DNA from: Clostridiales bacterium
Lineage (GTDB): Bacteria > Bacillota > Clostridia > TANB77 > CAG-508
Length of the DNA: 59,740 bases
Direction: 5' to 3'
Assembly (NCBI GenBank): GCA_003507395.1
Contig: DNVW01000018.1
Coordinates: forward strand, 1 to 59,740
Positions 1 through 8,428 of this stretch are shown here, piece by piece. Each line of letters begins with the position of its first letter. Within the stretch, counting starts at the first letter, position 1. The notes below the pieces were generated by a model. The model worked only from the letters and a program-made list of their open reading frames with translations, was not told the DNA's origin and searched no databases. Position numbers and translations under genes: made by a program.

Positions 1-750
1 CGAAATTATTTTACACTAACTATAGCACTTTTTGTGATATCTCCAATAACAACAGGGATGTCTATGCAGTTCTCAAGTGTATTATATATTTTTTTAATAG
101 CTATGATAGTAATGTTACTATTTCATGAGAAACTAAAAAATAAATATGGTTATTTCTTTTTAATAATAGGGATGATGACTAGCTTTTTTGATTTATTAAC
201 CTATCCAGTTGCTACTTTTGGAATACCAATAATATTATTCTTCATATTAGAAAATAAATCTTTAAAAGAAGGCATAAAAGACCTTATTATATACGGCTTG
301 GCATGGATAGTAGGATATGCAGGAATGTGGGCAGGAAAATGGATATTAAGTAGCATATTATTAAAGGAAAATATGTTTATACCAGCAATAGAAAAAATTA
401 TGGAAAGAACGGGAAATGAGACAATAAATGGAAATTTCACAAGACTCACGGTTTTAAAATTAAATACTAAAATGATTACTAATGTGCCTAATATATTGAT
501 AACTGTAATATATATAATTTATCTAAGTATAAAAGCAATAATACAAAGAGTTAAAATATCTTTTAAAAATATAAAAAATGTTTTATGTTTTATATTAATA
601 GCAACCATACCTATCGCATGGTATATTGTTGCAGGGCAACACTCAATTATACATTATTGGTTTACATACAGAAGTTTAATAGTAACTGCTTTTGCAGGAC
701 TTGTCTTTATAACTATCCTACTATCTAAAAAGGAGATAAGAGAAGAGTGA
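1..750 (+). CDS. multi-pass membrane protein of a polysaccharide cluster (5' end outside window)
   Basis: The reading frame is open from the first base, so the gene starts upstream; a GTG at 34 is internal, not a convincing start. The visible 249 residues form about seven hydrophobic segments with short charged loops and a basic/acidic C-terminus, the pattern of an integral membrane protein. I recognise no catalytic motif. It overlaps by four bases (GTGA) the Alg14-like glycosyltransferase gene that follows, so the two are translationally coupled. In this context it could be a membrane glycosyltransferase, polymerase or other surface-polysaccharide assembly protein; that is inferred only from neighbours. 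Confidence 0.7.
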   Translation, partial: RNYFTLTIALFVISPITTGMSMQFSSVLYIFLIAMIVMLLFHEKLKNKYGYFFLIIGMMTSFFDLLTYPVATFGIPIILFFILENKSLKEGIKDLIIYGLAWIVGYAGMWAGKWILSSILLKENMFIPAIEKIMERTGNETINGNFTRLTVLKLNTKMITNVPNILITVIYIIYLSIKAIIQRVKISFKNIKNVLCFILIATIPIAWYIVAGQHSIIHYWFTYRSLIVTAFAGLVFITILLSKKEIREE

Positions 751-1217
751 AAAAAGTTTTATTTATAGCTAGTACAGGTGGTCACTTAAATGAACTATTA
801 CAACTAAAAGCATTATTTAAAGAATATGACTCTTATCTTATAACAGAAAAGGACAAGTCTACAGAAAGTTTACAGATAGAAGGTATAAAAGAAACAAAAT
901 ATTTGGCTTATGGAACAAGAAGTAAAATATTAGTATATCCTTTTATATTTATATATAATTGTTTTAAAAGTTTATTTTATTATTTTAAAATAAAACCAAA
1001 GGTAATTATAACAACAGGTACTCATACTGCGGTGCCAATGTGTTACATAGGTAAACTATTTGGTTCTAAAATTATTTTTATAGAAACATTTGCAAACAGA
1101 AATACAAAAACATTGTCAGGGAGGATGGTTTATCCAATTTCAGATTTATTTATCGTACAATGGAAAGAAATGCAACAATTATATCCTAAATCTGTATATG
1201 GAGGTGCTATATATTAA
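747..1217 (+). CDS. Alg14/PssD/Cps14F-like glycosyltransferase subunit
   Basis: The 156-residue protein begins with a nucleotide-sugar-transferase-like glycine-rich start (FIASTGGHLNELLQL) and contains TTGTHTAVP, both typical of the Alg14/PssD/Cps14F family. In that family the protein is the membrane-anchoring or acceptor-side half of a two-part UDP-sugar transferase acting on a lipid-linked precursor at the inner face of the membrane. A hydrophobic stretch lies near residues 65-85. It starts with GTG overlapping the previous stop and ends by a TAATG overlap with the Alg13-like gene, so the two halves are made together. The sugar specificity cannot be read from sequence. Confidence 0.88.
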   Translation: MKKVLFIASTGGHLNELLQLKALFKEYDSYLITEKDKSTESLQIEGIKETKYLAYGTRSKILVYPFIFIYNCFKSLFYYFKIKPKVIITTGTHTAVPMCYIGKLFGSKIIFIETFANRNTKTLSGRMVYPISDLFIVQWKEMQQLYPKSVYGGAIY

Positions 1218-1696
1218 TGATTTTAGTATTATTAGGAACACAAAACAATAGCTTCCATAGGTTATTAGAAGAAGTACAAAAATGTATAGATGAAGGAACA
1301 ATAAAAGATAAAGTAGTTGTACAGGCAGGTAGTACTAAATTTGAGTCAGATGATATGGAAATATTTAACTTAATAGAACAAAATAAATTTAATGAACTTA
1401 TAGAACAAGCTAATATTATAATAACACATGGAGGGGTGGGTTCAATAGTAACAGCTGTTAAGTTAGGTAAAAAAGTAATTGCTGTTCCAAGATTAAGAAA
1501 ATATGGAGAACATGTAAATGATCATCAAATTCAAATTGTAGAAACATTTTCAAAACAGGGATTTATAAAAGGCATAAAGGATATTTCAGAGTTAAAAGAA
1601 ACACTAAAAAATATAGATACATTCACACCAAACAAATTAGAAAGCAATACAGAAAATATTGTAAATATAATAAGACAATTTATAAACGAACAATAA
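1217..1696 (+). CDS. Alg13/PssE/Cps14G-like glycosyltransferase catalytic subunit
   Basis: This 159-residue protein matches the C-terminal domain of GT28-type glycosyltransferases: an MILVLLGTQ start, IITHGGVGSIVTA (UDP-sugar binding loop) and a KYGEHVNDHQIQ segment. In the Alg13/PssE/Cps14G family this soluble half carries donor binding and is recruited to the membrane by the Alg14-like partner encoded just upstream. The start codon shares one base with the partner's stop (TAATG), a sign of coupled translation and a 1:1 complex. Together the pair probably adds the second sugar of a capsule or exopolysaccharide repeat unit; the exact product is unknown. Confidence 0.88.
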   Translation: MILVLLGTQNNSFHRLLEEVQKCIDEGTIKDKVVVQAGSTKFESDDMEIFNLIEQNKFNELIEQANIIITHGGVGSIVTAVKLGKKVIAVPRLRKYGEHVNDHQIQIVETFSKQGFIKGIKDISELKETLKNIDTFTPNKLESNTENIVNIIRQFINEQ

Positions 1697-1716
1697 ATAA
1701 GAAAGGAAAGATAGAT

Positions 1717-2729
1717 ATGTCGGTTTTAGTTACAGAGGGAGCAGGATACATTGGTAGTCACACTGTTGTAGAATTATTAAAAAACAATAGAGAGGTAATC
1801 ATTGTTGATAATTTTTCAAATAGTAAGCCAGAAATGTTAGAGAAAATTAAAAAAATAACAAATAAAGATTTTAAATTTTATGAAATGGATTATGCTGACA
1901 AAGAGAAAATGGATAAGGTTTTTACAGAAAATAATATAGAAGCGGTAATACATTTTGCAGGATATAAAGCAGTAGGGGAATCAGTAGAAAAACCAATAGA
2001 ATATTATACTAACAATGTCGCAGGGACATTAAGCTTGTTAAATATTATGAAAAATCATAATGTAAAAACAATTATTTTTAGCTCATCTGCAACTGTGTAT
2101 GGAGATCCAGAAATAGTGCCACTAACAGAGGAATGCAAGGTAGGCGGGACAACGAATCCATATGGAACAACTAAATTATATATAGAGCAAATATTAAAAG
2201 ATGTGTATAAATCAGATAACACATGGAATATTTGCTTATTAAGATATTTCAATCCAGTAGGTTCACATGAATCTGGATTAATTGGAGAGGAACCACAAGG
2301 TAGACCAAATAATTTAATGCCATATATAGTAAGAGTAGCATCAGGAGAATTAGAAGAATTATCAGTATTTGGAAATGATTATGATACACCTGATGGAACA
2401 GGAGTTAGAGATTATATACATGTAGTTGATTTGGCAAAAGGACACATAAAAGCACTTGAAAAATTAGAAAAAGAAAAAAAGGTATATATATATATAATTT
2501 GGGAACTGGTAAAGGCTATAGTGTTTTAGATATGATAAACGCATTTGAAAAGAGTACAGGAAAAAAAGTAAAATATAAAATAACACAAAGAAGACCAGGA
2601 GATGTAGCTACTTGCTATGCAGACCCATCTAAGGCAAAACGAGAGTTGAATTGGGAAGCAGAAAAAACATTAGAAGATATGTGTAAAGACTCATGGAACT
2701 ATATAGCAAAGAAAAATGGAAATGTTTAG
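1717..2729 (+). pseudogene. galE: UDP-glucose 4-epimerase gene with frameshift and mutated NAD-binding glycine
   Basis: GalE interconverts UDP-glucose and UDP-galactose, supplying galactose for surface polysaccharides. Residues 1-256 align with the family: NAD-binding start, HFAGYKAVGES, SSSATVYG, the catalytic NPYGTTK (Tyr and Lys present) and RYFNPVGSH. The frame is then lost in a run of seven TA units (2483-2496). With one TA fewer, translation continues as VYIYNLGTGKGYSVLDMI and runs to the stop at 2729, giving about 337 residues, normal for GalE. A second oddity is in the Rossmann motif, TEGAGYIG instead of TGGAGYIG: the first glycine (residue 7) is Glu, from one G-to-A change. Two independent defects suggest real decay, although slippage or assembly error could explain the TA tract. 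Confidence 0.85.
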
Positions 2730-2747
2730 AAATTAAAAGAAAAACAC

Positions 2748-2776
2748 TTGCAATTTTACAAAAAATAAAGTATAAT
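2748..2776 (+). promoter_or_regulatory. sigma-A promoter of thrS
   Basis: TTGCAA (2748-2753) and TATAAT (2771-2776) are separated by 17 bases. Transcription would start near 2783 and run straight into the T-box leader. Confidence 0.75.
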
Positions 2777-2782
2777 ATAACA

Positions 2783-3010
2783 TATGTTATATAGAAAACA
2801 TAAATGAGACAAAGTAAAATAAAGGTTATTTAAAGAGAGGATTAGTCAATAGGCTGAAAGCTAATCTAAAAAAACATATTTGAAAAACTACCTCATTGTT
2901 TCTAGCAAAACTAGACGTATGCTTGCGTTAAAAGCTAATTAAGTAAAAACAAGGATGGAACCGTGTAAATAGCACTCCTAGGCATATAACTATGTCTAGG
3001 AGTTTTTATT
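2783..3010 (+). promoter_or_regulatory. T-box riboswitch leader for threonyl-tRNA synthetase
   Basis: T-box leaders sense uncharged tRNA and switch between terminator and antiterminator. The conserved T-box core is visible as AAGGATGGAACCGTG (from 2951), followed by a strong intrinsic terminator: arms ACTCCTAGGCATA (from 2974) and TATGTCTAGGAGT, then a T-run at 3003-3007. The base of Stem I can be formed by AATGAG (2803-2808) and CTCATT (2892-2897). Just inside the 3' arm lies ACT (2887-2889) followed by A, which fits a threonine specifier codon with the usual downstream purine; the downstream gene is thrS, so identity and context agree. Stem I details were folded by eye. Confidence 0.88.
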
Positions 3011-3013
3011 TGG

Positions 3014-3066
3014 CTCAATTAGGGACAGTCCCCAATTGTCCAATTTGCTCAATTTGGGACACCCTT
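3014..3066 (+). repeat. double-palindrome (REPIN-like) repeat, copy A
   Basis: The first unit is an imperfect palindrome (arms AATTAGGGAC and GTCCCCAATT around one A). About 13 bases later a degenerate second unit follows, beginning CAATTTGGGACACCC. The same arrangement, in the same orientation, occurs after thrS (4986-5037), and a fuller version at 17344-17416. It lies in the thrS 5' UTR between the T-box terminator and the ribosome binding site. Confidence 0.8.
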
Positions 3067-3087
3067 AAAGAAGGAGGAAAAAATAAA

Positions 3088-4992
3088 ATGATAAAAATTG
3101 AATTAAAAGATGGCTCTAATATTGAAGTAGAAAAAGAAAGTTCAGTATTAGATGTAGCAAAGAAGATTAGTGAAGGATTAGCAAGAGTTGCTTTAGCAGG
3201 AATTGTTAATGGAGAGGTGAAAGATTTAAGATATGAACTAAATGAAGACTGTAAACTAGAGATTGTAACTTTTGATAATTTAGAAGGGAAAAAAGCATAT
3301 TGGCACACAACATCACACATAATGGCACAAGCTATAAAAAGAATTTTTCCAGAAGTAAAATTAGCAATAGGACCTTCGATTGATAATGGATTTTATTATG
3401 ATTTTGATGTGGAAAAACCATTTACAGAAGATGATTTGGCAAAAATTGAAAATGAGATGAAAAAGATAATTAAAGAAGATTTAGCAATAGAAAGGTTTAC
3501 ATTACCAAGAGATGAAGCAATTAAATTTATGAAGGAAAAACAAGAACCTTATAAAGTAGAATTAATAGAAGATTTGCCAGAAGATGAAGAAATTAGCTTT
3601 TATAAACAGGGAGAATTTACAGACCTTTGTGCAGGACCACATGTTATGAAAACAGGAAGTATAAAAGCAATAAAATTATTAACTACATCAGGTGCATATT
3701 GGAGAGGAAATGAAAAGAATAAAATGTTACAAAGAATTTATGGAATTTCTTATCCAAAAGCAAGTCAATTAGAAGAATATTTAAATATGTTAGAAGAAGC
3801 TAAAAAAAGAGACCATAAAAAATTAGGAAAAGAATTAGAGTTATTTATGATGACAGGAGAAGGTCCAGGATTTCCATTTTTCTTACCAAAAGGTATGGTA
3901 TTAAGAAATATATTAGAAGATTACTGGAGGAAAATTCATACTTTAAATGGCTATCAAGAAGTTAAAACACCAGTAATGTTAAATGAAGAGCTATGGCACC
4001 GTTCAGGTCATTGGGATCATTATAAAGATAATATGTACACAACAAAAATTGATGAACAAGACTTTGCCTTAAAGCCAATGAACTGTCCAGGGGGAATGCT
4101 TGTATATAAAAGCAAGATGCACTCATATAAAGATTTACCTATAAGAATGGGAGAATTAGGATTAGTACATAGACATGAAAAGTCAGGACAATTAAACGGA
4201 TTGTTTAGAGTAAGATGTTTTACTCAAGATGATGCACATATATTCTGCTTGCCAGAACAGATTGAGTCTGAAATTATAAACTTAATGCATTTAATTAATC
4301 AAGTATATAGTTTATTTGGTTTTACATATACAGTTGAATTATCAACCAGACCAGAAAATTCTATGGGAAGCGATGAAGAGTGGGCAACAGCAGAAAACGC
4401 ATTAAAAAAAGCACTAGAACATGAAAATATGGAATATGTAATAAATGAAGGAGATGGGGCATTTTATGGTCCTAAAATAGACTTCCATATAAAAGATAGT
4501 TTGGGAAGAGATTGGCAATGTGGAACAATACAATTAGATTTCCAAATGCCAGAAAGATTTGATTTAACATATATAGGACAAGACGGAGAAAAACACAGAC
4601 CAGTTATGCTTCATAGAGTAGTTTTCGGAAGTATAGAAAGATTTATAGGGGTTTTAATAGAACATTATGCAGGCGCATTCCCAACGTGGTTAGCACCAGT
4701 ACAAGTAAAAATTCTAACAATATCTGATAAGCAAAAAGCTTATGCCAATAAAATAGTAGAAAAATTAATGAATGAAGGCATAAGAGTAGAAGTAGATGAT
4801 AGAGAAGAAAAAATAGGATATAAAATAAGAGAAGCACAACTTCAAAAAATTCCATATATGCTAATAGTAGGAGACAAAGAAGTAGAGACAAATACAGTAG
4901 GTGTACGTGCAAGAAAAGATGGCGACATAGGACAAATGCCAATAGACGAATTTATTTGCAAAATTAAAGCAGAAATAAAAGAGTACAATTAG
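3088..4992 (+). CDS. thrS: threonyl-tRNA synthetase
   Basis: This class II synthetase charges tRNA-Thr. The start at 3088 is set by AAGGAGG at 3071-3077; an in-frame extension back to 2992 runs into the T-box terminator and is not coding. The 634-residue protein has the full ThrRS order: TGS domain (1-60), second additional (editing) domain with HTTSHI and the DLCAGPHV motif, class II catalytic core and C-terminal anticodon-binding domain. The zinc ligands of the active site are present as Cys333 (MNCPGGM), His384 (DDAHIF) and His509 (MLHRVVFGS). It is expressed from the T-box-controlled promoter upstream. The TAG stop lies inside repeat copy B, so the final residues (EYN) are partly specified by the repeat. 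Confidence 0.97.
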   Translation: MIKIELKDGSNIEVEKESSVLDVAKKISEGLARVALAGIVNGEVKDLRYELNEDCKLEIVTFDNLEGKKAYWHTTSHIMAQAIKRIFPEVKLAIGPSIDNGFYYDFDVEKPFTEDDLAKIENEMKKIIKEDLAIERFTLPRDEAIKFMKEKQEPYKVELIEDLPEDEEISFYKQGEFTDLCAGPHVMKTGSIKAIKLLTTSGAYWRGNEKNKMLQRIYGISYPKASQLEEYLNMLEEAKKRDHKKLGKELELFMMTGEGPGFPFFLPKGMVLRNILEDYWRKIHTLNGYQEVKTPVMLNEELWHRSGHWDHYKDNMYTTKIDEQDFALKPMNCPGGMLVYKSKMHSYKDLPIRMGELGLVHRHEKSGQLNGLFRVRCFTQDDAHIFCLPEQIESEIINLMHLINQVYSLFGFTYTVELSTRPENSMGSDEEWATAENALKKALEHENMEYVINEGDGAFYGPKIDFHIKDSLGRDWQCGTIQLDFQMPERFDLTYIGQDGEKHRPVMLHRVVFGSIERFIGVLIEHYAGAFPTWLAPVQVKILTISDKQKAYANKIVEKLMNEGIRVEVDDREEKIGYKIREAQLQKIPYMLIVGDKEVETNTVGVRARKDGDIGQMPIDEFICKIKAEIKEYN

Positions 4993-5037
4993 GGACAGTC
5001 CCTAATTGTGCTTTTTTCTCAATTTGGGACACCCCTT
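4986..5037 (+). repeat. double-palindrome (REPIN-like) repeat, copy B
   Basis: The first unit is a perfect palindrome (arms AATTAGGGAC and GTCCCTAATT around one A), and the degenerate second unit CAATTTGGGACACCCC follows after about 13 bases. Direct repeat of copy A, so thrS is bracketed by like-oriented copies. The thrS stop codon is the TAG inside the left arm. Confidence 0.8.
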
Positions 5038-5115
5038 GATTAAAAATAATTAAAAAATGTTTTCTTTTTGTTGTGTTTATGATATACTCTAAACATAATG
5101 GTTAGGAGGGAAAAA

Positions 5116-7368
5116 ATGCCAGAAACTACCAATGATGAAAAGAAAATTATAAAACAAAAATTGGAATATATAGGTTTAGATTTGGAAAATATACCAGAGT
5201 TTTTAAGAGAATTTAAACCTCTTAATTTTAGACCATTAGAGTCTTATGATGAAGCATACAAGGTATATAAATATATAGATATTGAAGAAATTCAGATATT
5301 AATAACACCTACAGATAGATTAACAAATTTAAAAGAAAAATATAAGCTATCAGCTTCTATTAGTGAGTATCTAGATACAGAGCAAGAAGAAAATATCGAA
5401 AAATTTGTTAAATTCCTAGAGCTTTTAAAAAACTTTAAGATAGATGATGTTAAAGAAATAGAAGATGAACAAAAGTTATTAAAAAGTAAAATACCATTTG
5501 AAGTGAAGTATAAGAATAATTTTATATGGCAGATATATTATTCTGATTATAATGATAGATATTTTATGCTAGTTCCATCCAAAGAAATGAATAATCCAGA
5601 ATTATTTTATATATTAAAAAAACAGATAGAATGTAAAAAAAATAATGTTAAAGAAAAAATATTTGTACCAATAAGTCATTTAGATTATTCAGGGCGATAT
5701 TTAAAAAAGTCAGAGATATCAGATGTGGAAAATTATTTATGGTATTTTACAAAGCAATGGCCAGATGTATTTGAGGTATATGATAATAAAGAAAAACTAT
5801 ATGTGCAAATTATAGGACAAATTGATGTTTATGAAAAAGTTCTAAGCACTTATAGAATAGTGTTAAAAGACAAAGAAGCAGCAGTTAATTTTTATAAATT
5901 GCTAAAGGCATTATTTATTTTATCAACTGGAGCAGAAGAGCAGTATAAGTTTAATTTAAAAATAAATAAAGAGGCAGGGATAGATTTTTTCTTTGAACAA
6001 GAAAAAATAGAGTATATAAAATTGCCTAATTTTATAAATAACCAAGTAAATAAAAAAATAAAAGATATAGAAAATGTTAAATTAGAAATAGTTGAAAGAA
6101 CAGCAAAGTTACAAAAGTTAAAAAAAATAAATGAAAGTAAAATAGAAGAATATTTGGAAAAGCAAAAACAAATTTCTACTTTTTTGGAGTGTAAAAAAAC
6201 TTTTTTAGGAAGAGTTAGATATTATTTTAAAAGTAAAAACATTAAGAAAGAAATTAATAATAATGAAGAAAATATTAAAGAAGATAAGAAACAAGAGCCA
6301 GAAGTTTTATATGAAAGAAAAGAACAATATACTTTAGAAGATTTAATAGGTCTTTGCACAAGATTAAATAATAAGAATGAAGAAAATAAAAATAAACAAT
6401 TGGATATAAAGGCAATAGAATTAAAAATTACTAATTTATCTAAAAAAATAGAAAATGCAGAATTATATATAAAAGAAATAGAAAAGCATAAAAAAAGCAT
6501 TTTTGAGTTTTGGAAATTTACTAATAAAGATGAACTTCCTAGCTTGCAAGAAGGAGATATTGAAGAAGAAAGCCATAAAGAAAAAATAGAAAAATATTTT
6601 GATTATGAAGAGGACATTGAGGATTTTGGCAAAAAAGCCGATGAATTGCAAAGAAGAAAGTTATCCAAAAATGAAACAGATGCTGTTTTTGCAGTAAAAC
6701 AAGCTATGAATTCTATAAAGGCATTAGATAGTGATAGTGAAGACTTGAAACAAGAATTTGATCTGCTAAAAAAAGAGTATGAGAAAAATATAGAATATAT
6801 TAATATGAAAGACTTTAACATATTTGGAAGTATGGTTGAGGATAAAACAAAAATAAAAGTTATAAATAATAAAAAACATAGAGAAATTGAAAAAGATAAA
6901 TATAAAATTCTAAATATAAATTCAAATTCGGATGTTAATTTATATAAAGATAATTTAAAAAATTATTTAAAATTAATAAATGAAGCATTTGGCAAAATAT
7001 CTTTATGTAGGAACATATCTGTATATAAACTTTCAAAAGAAGAACTATGTAAATTAGAAATATTTGATATAAATCCAAAAAATGAGTTGCAGAATGTGAA
7101 GAATAAAGAAGTAATGTATAAATTAAATTTACAAGAAGGTACTCCTATATTATATTACTCTAATATTATTTTTTATGAAAATTTTAATAAAACATTACCA
7201 TTGGGAATGAACTTATCAACACAAATATTATTAGACATAGATAAATTAGAATTTGAGCTTATAAAAGAAAGTGAATTTAATATAAATATACAAAAAAATC
7301 AATTTGATTTTGAAATAAAAAAAGTTAAAGTAAAAGAGTACAATGTTAAAGGAAAAAATAAGGAATGA
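5116..7368 (+). CDS. large coiled-coil protein of unknown function
   Basis: I do not recognise this 750-residue protein. The start at 5116 is chosen because TAGGAGGG (5102-5109) sits correctly before it; the ATG at 5098 lies upstream of that site. The N-terminal ~300 residues look globular and mixed alpha/beta, with aromatic-rich strands (IWQIYYSDYNDRYFMLVPSKEM). Residues about 305-600 are Lys/Glu-rich heptad-like helices, a long coiled coil broken by a basic patch. The last ~120 residues look globular again. There is no signal peptide, membrane segment, Walker motif or nuclease motif that I can see, so it is probably cytoplasmic. It stands alone between thrS and a tRNA gene. A structural or scaffold role is only a guess. 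Confidence 0.8.
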   Translation: MPETTNDEKKIIKQKLEYIGLDLENIPEFLREFKPLNFRPLESYDEAYKVYKYIDIEEIQILITPTDRLTNLKEKYKLSASISEYLDTEQEENIEKFVKFLELLKNFKIDDVKEIEDEQKLLKSKIPFEVKYKNNFIWQIYYSDYNDRYFMLVPSKEMNNPELFYILKKQIECKKNNVKEKIFVPISHLDYSGRYLKKSEISDVENYLWYFTKQWPDVFEVYDNKEKLYVQIIGQIDVYEKVLSTYRIVLKDKEAAVNFYKLLKALFILSTGAEEQYKFNLKINKEAGIDFFFEQEKIEYIKLPNFINNQVNKKIKDIENVKLEIVERTAKLQKLKKINESKIEEYLEKQKQISTFLECKKTFLGRVRYYFKSKNIKKEINNNEENIKEDKKQEPEVLYERKEQYTLEDLIGLCTRLNNKNEENKNKQLDIKAIELKITNLSKKIENAELYIKEIEKHKKSIFEFWKFTNKDELPSLQEGDIEEESHKEKIEKYFDYEEDIEDFGKKADELQRRKLSKNETDAVFAVKQAMNSIKALDSDSEDLKQEFDLLKKEYEKNIEYINMKDFNIFGSMVEDKTKIKVINNKKHREIEKDKYKILNINSNSDVNLYKDNLKNYLKLINEAFGKISLCRNISVYKLSKEELCKLEIFDINPKNELQNVKNKEVMYKLNLQEGTPILYYSNIIFYENFNKTLPLGMNLSTQILLDIDKLEFELIKESEFNINIQKNQFDFEIKKVKVKEYNVKGKNKE

Positions 7369-7442
7369 TATGGAGAATATATGCTGAAAATCTTATATAG
7401 GGGCAAGATAATAGTCGATTTTTCCTATACAATATACAATAA

Positions 7443-7482
7443 AAAGAAAGAAAATTCTTTATTGAATTTTCTTTCTTTTTTC
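7443..7482. terminator. bidirectional terminator between coiled-coil gene and tRNA-Leu
   Basis: Arms AAGAAAGAAAATTC and GAATTTTCTTTCTT flank a TTTATT loop, with T-runs usable in both directions. It can end the plus-strand coiled-coil transcript and the minus-strand tRNA transcript. Confidence 0.75.
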
Positions 7483-7501
7483 CATTTGGCTGATTGTAAA
7501 G

Positions 7502-7584
7502 TGGTACCGATGGTGGGACTCGAACCCACATGGTTTCCCGCCAGATTTTGAGTCTGGTGCGTCTGCCAATTCCGCCACATCGGC
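7502..7584 (-). tRNA. tRNA-Leu (anticodon CAA)
   Basis: Read on the minus strand the gene begins GCCGATGTGGCGGAATTGG and ends with an encoded CCA. The acceptor arms GCCGATG and CATCGGT pair. The anticodon stem CCAGA/TCTGG encloses the loop CTCAAAA, giving anticodon CAA for the leucine codon TTG. A T-arm GTGGG-TTCGAGT-CCCAC and a long variable arm, as expected of class II tRNA-Leu, are present. It is a single tRNA gene with its own promoter and a terminator immediately downstream. Confidence 0.95.
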
Positions 7585-7604
7585 ATATTTAAAATACAAT
7601 ATAT

Positions 7605-7633
7605 ATAATAACAGATTTTTTTTTATTTGGCAA
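7605..7633 (-). promoter_or_regulatory. sigma-A promoter of tRNA-Leu
   Basis: On the minus strand, TTGCCA (complement of 7628-7633) and TATTAT (complement of 7605-7610) are 17 bases apart, about 20 bases before the tRNA 5' end. Confidence 0.7.
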
Positions 7634-7756
7634 TACTATTTTGAAAGTTAAACTAAACTTTATTATAGAGATTCAAAACCATAAAAATATTTGTAATATA
7701 AAATAAAATATGCTAGAATATATAATAAATTTTACTAAGAAAGGAATAAAATTAAG

Positions 7757-8362
7757 ATGAATATAGGAGTAGATATAGATGATACAATATCAAATTCTTT
7801 TGAAATTATTTTTGGAGACTCTCAAATTTTTGATATAGAGGAAATGCATGGAACGGGAAAGGTAAAAAATATAGGTAATATACCAAATCATTATTATATA
7901 GAAAATATGTATGATTGGGATGAAAAATCTATAGAAAAATTTTGGTATAAGTATTTCAAAAAAGTTTTGGTAGAAGCAACACCAAAACCATATGTAGCAG
8001 AAATACTAAAAAAATTAAAAGATGAAGGAAATAAAATTTACTTAATAACTGCAAGGTATGAACAAGAAGGAATAGAAAGCGTAGAGAATCTGACAAAAGA
8101 ATGGTTAGAGAAACACAATATAACATATGATAAGCTTTTAATGAATTCGGAAGACAAACTAAAAATAGCACAAGAAAACAAAATAGATATATTTATAGAT
8201 GATTGCTTAAAAAATTGCAAAGAAGTAGCAGAAGGAAAAATAAAAACGTATATGTTTGCAAGCATTGGAAACATTATGGTAGATTCAAAAGATATTGAAA
8301 AAATATATTCATGGCCACAATTTTACTTTGAAGTTAATAAATTTACAAAAAATTCACAATAA
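7757..8362 (+). CDS. 5'(3')-deoxyribonucleotidase-like HAD phosphatase
   Basis: The 201-residue protein starts MNIGVDIDDTISNS, the HAD motif I (DxDDT) of the NT5C/YorS-like nucleotidase family, and has motif II in YLITAR and a motif III/IV region in IDIFIDDCLKNCKEVA. HAD enzymes of this family dephosphorylate (deoxy)nucleoside monophosphates in the cytoplasm using the first aspartate as nucleophile. AGAAAGGAAT precedes the start with normal spacing. It is followed 66 bases later by the ABC exporter genes but probably has its own upstream start region. The precise substrate is not determined by sequence. Confidence 0.82.
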   Translation: MNIGVDIDDTISNSFEIIFGDSQIFDIEEMHGTGKVKNIGNIPNHYYIENMYDWDEKSIEKFWYKYFKKVLVEATPKPYVAEILKKLKDEGNKIYLITARYEQEGIESVENLTKEWLEKHNITYDKLLMNSEDKLKIAQENKIDIFIDDCLKNCKEVAEGKIKTYMFASIGNIMVDSKDIEKIYSWPQFYFEVNKFTKNSQ

Positions 8363-8428
8363 AACTATATAAAAAATATAAAAATATTATAAAAAAAGAA
8401 ATATATCAAAACTAACAAGGAGGACAAA

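Noticed and set aside
2992..3087. N-terminal extension of ThrRS in the open frame
   Set aside because: It begins inside the T-box terminator and crosses repeat copy A; the AAGGAGG at 3071-3077 and the family N-terminus set the start at 3088.
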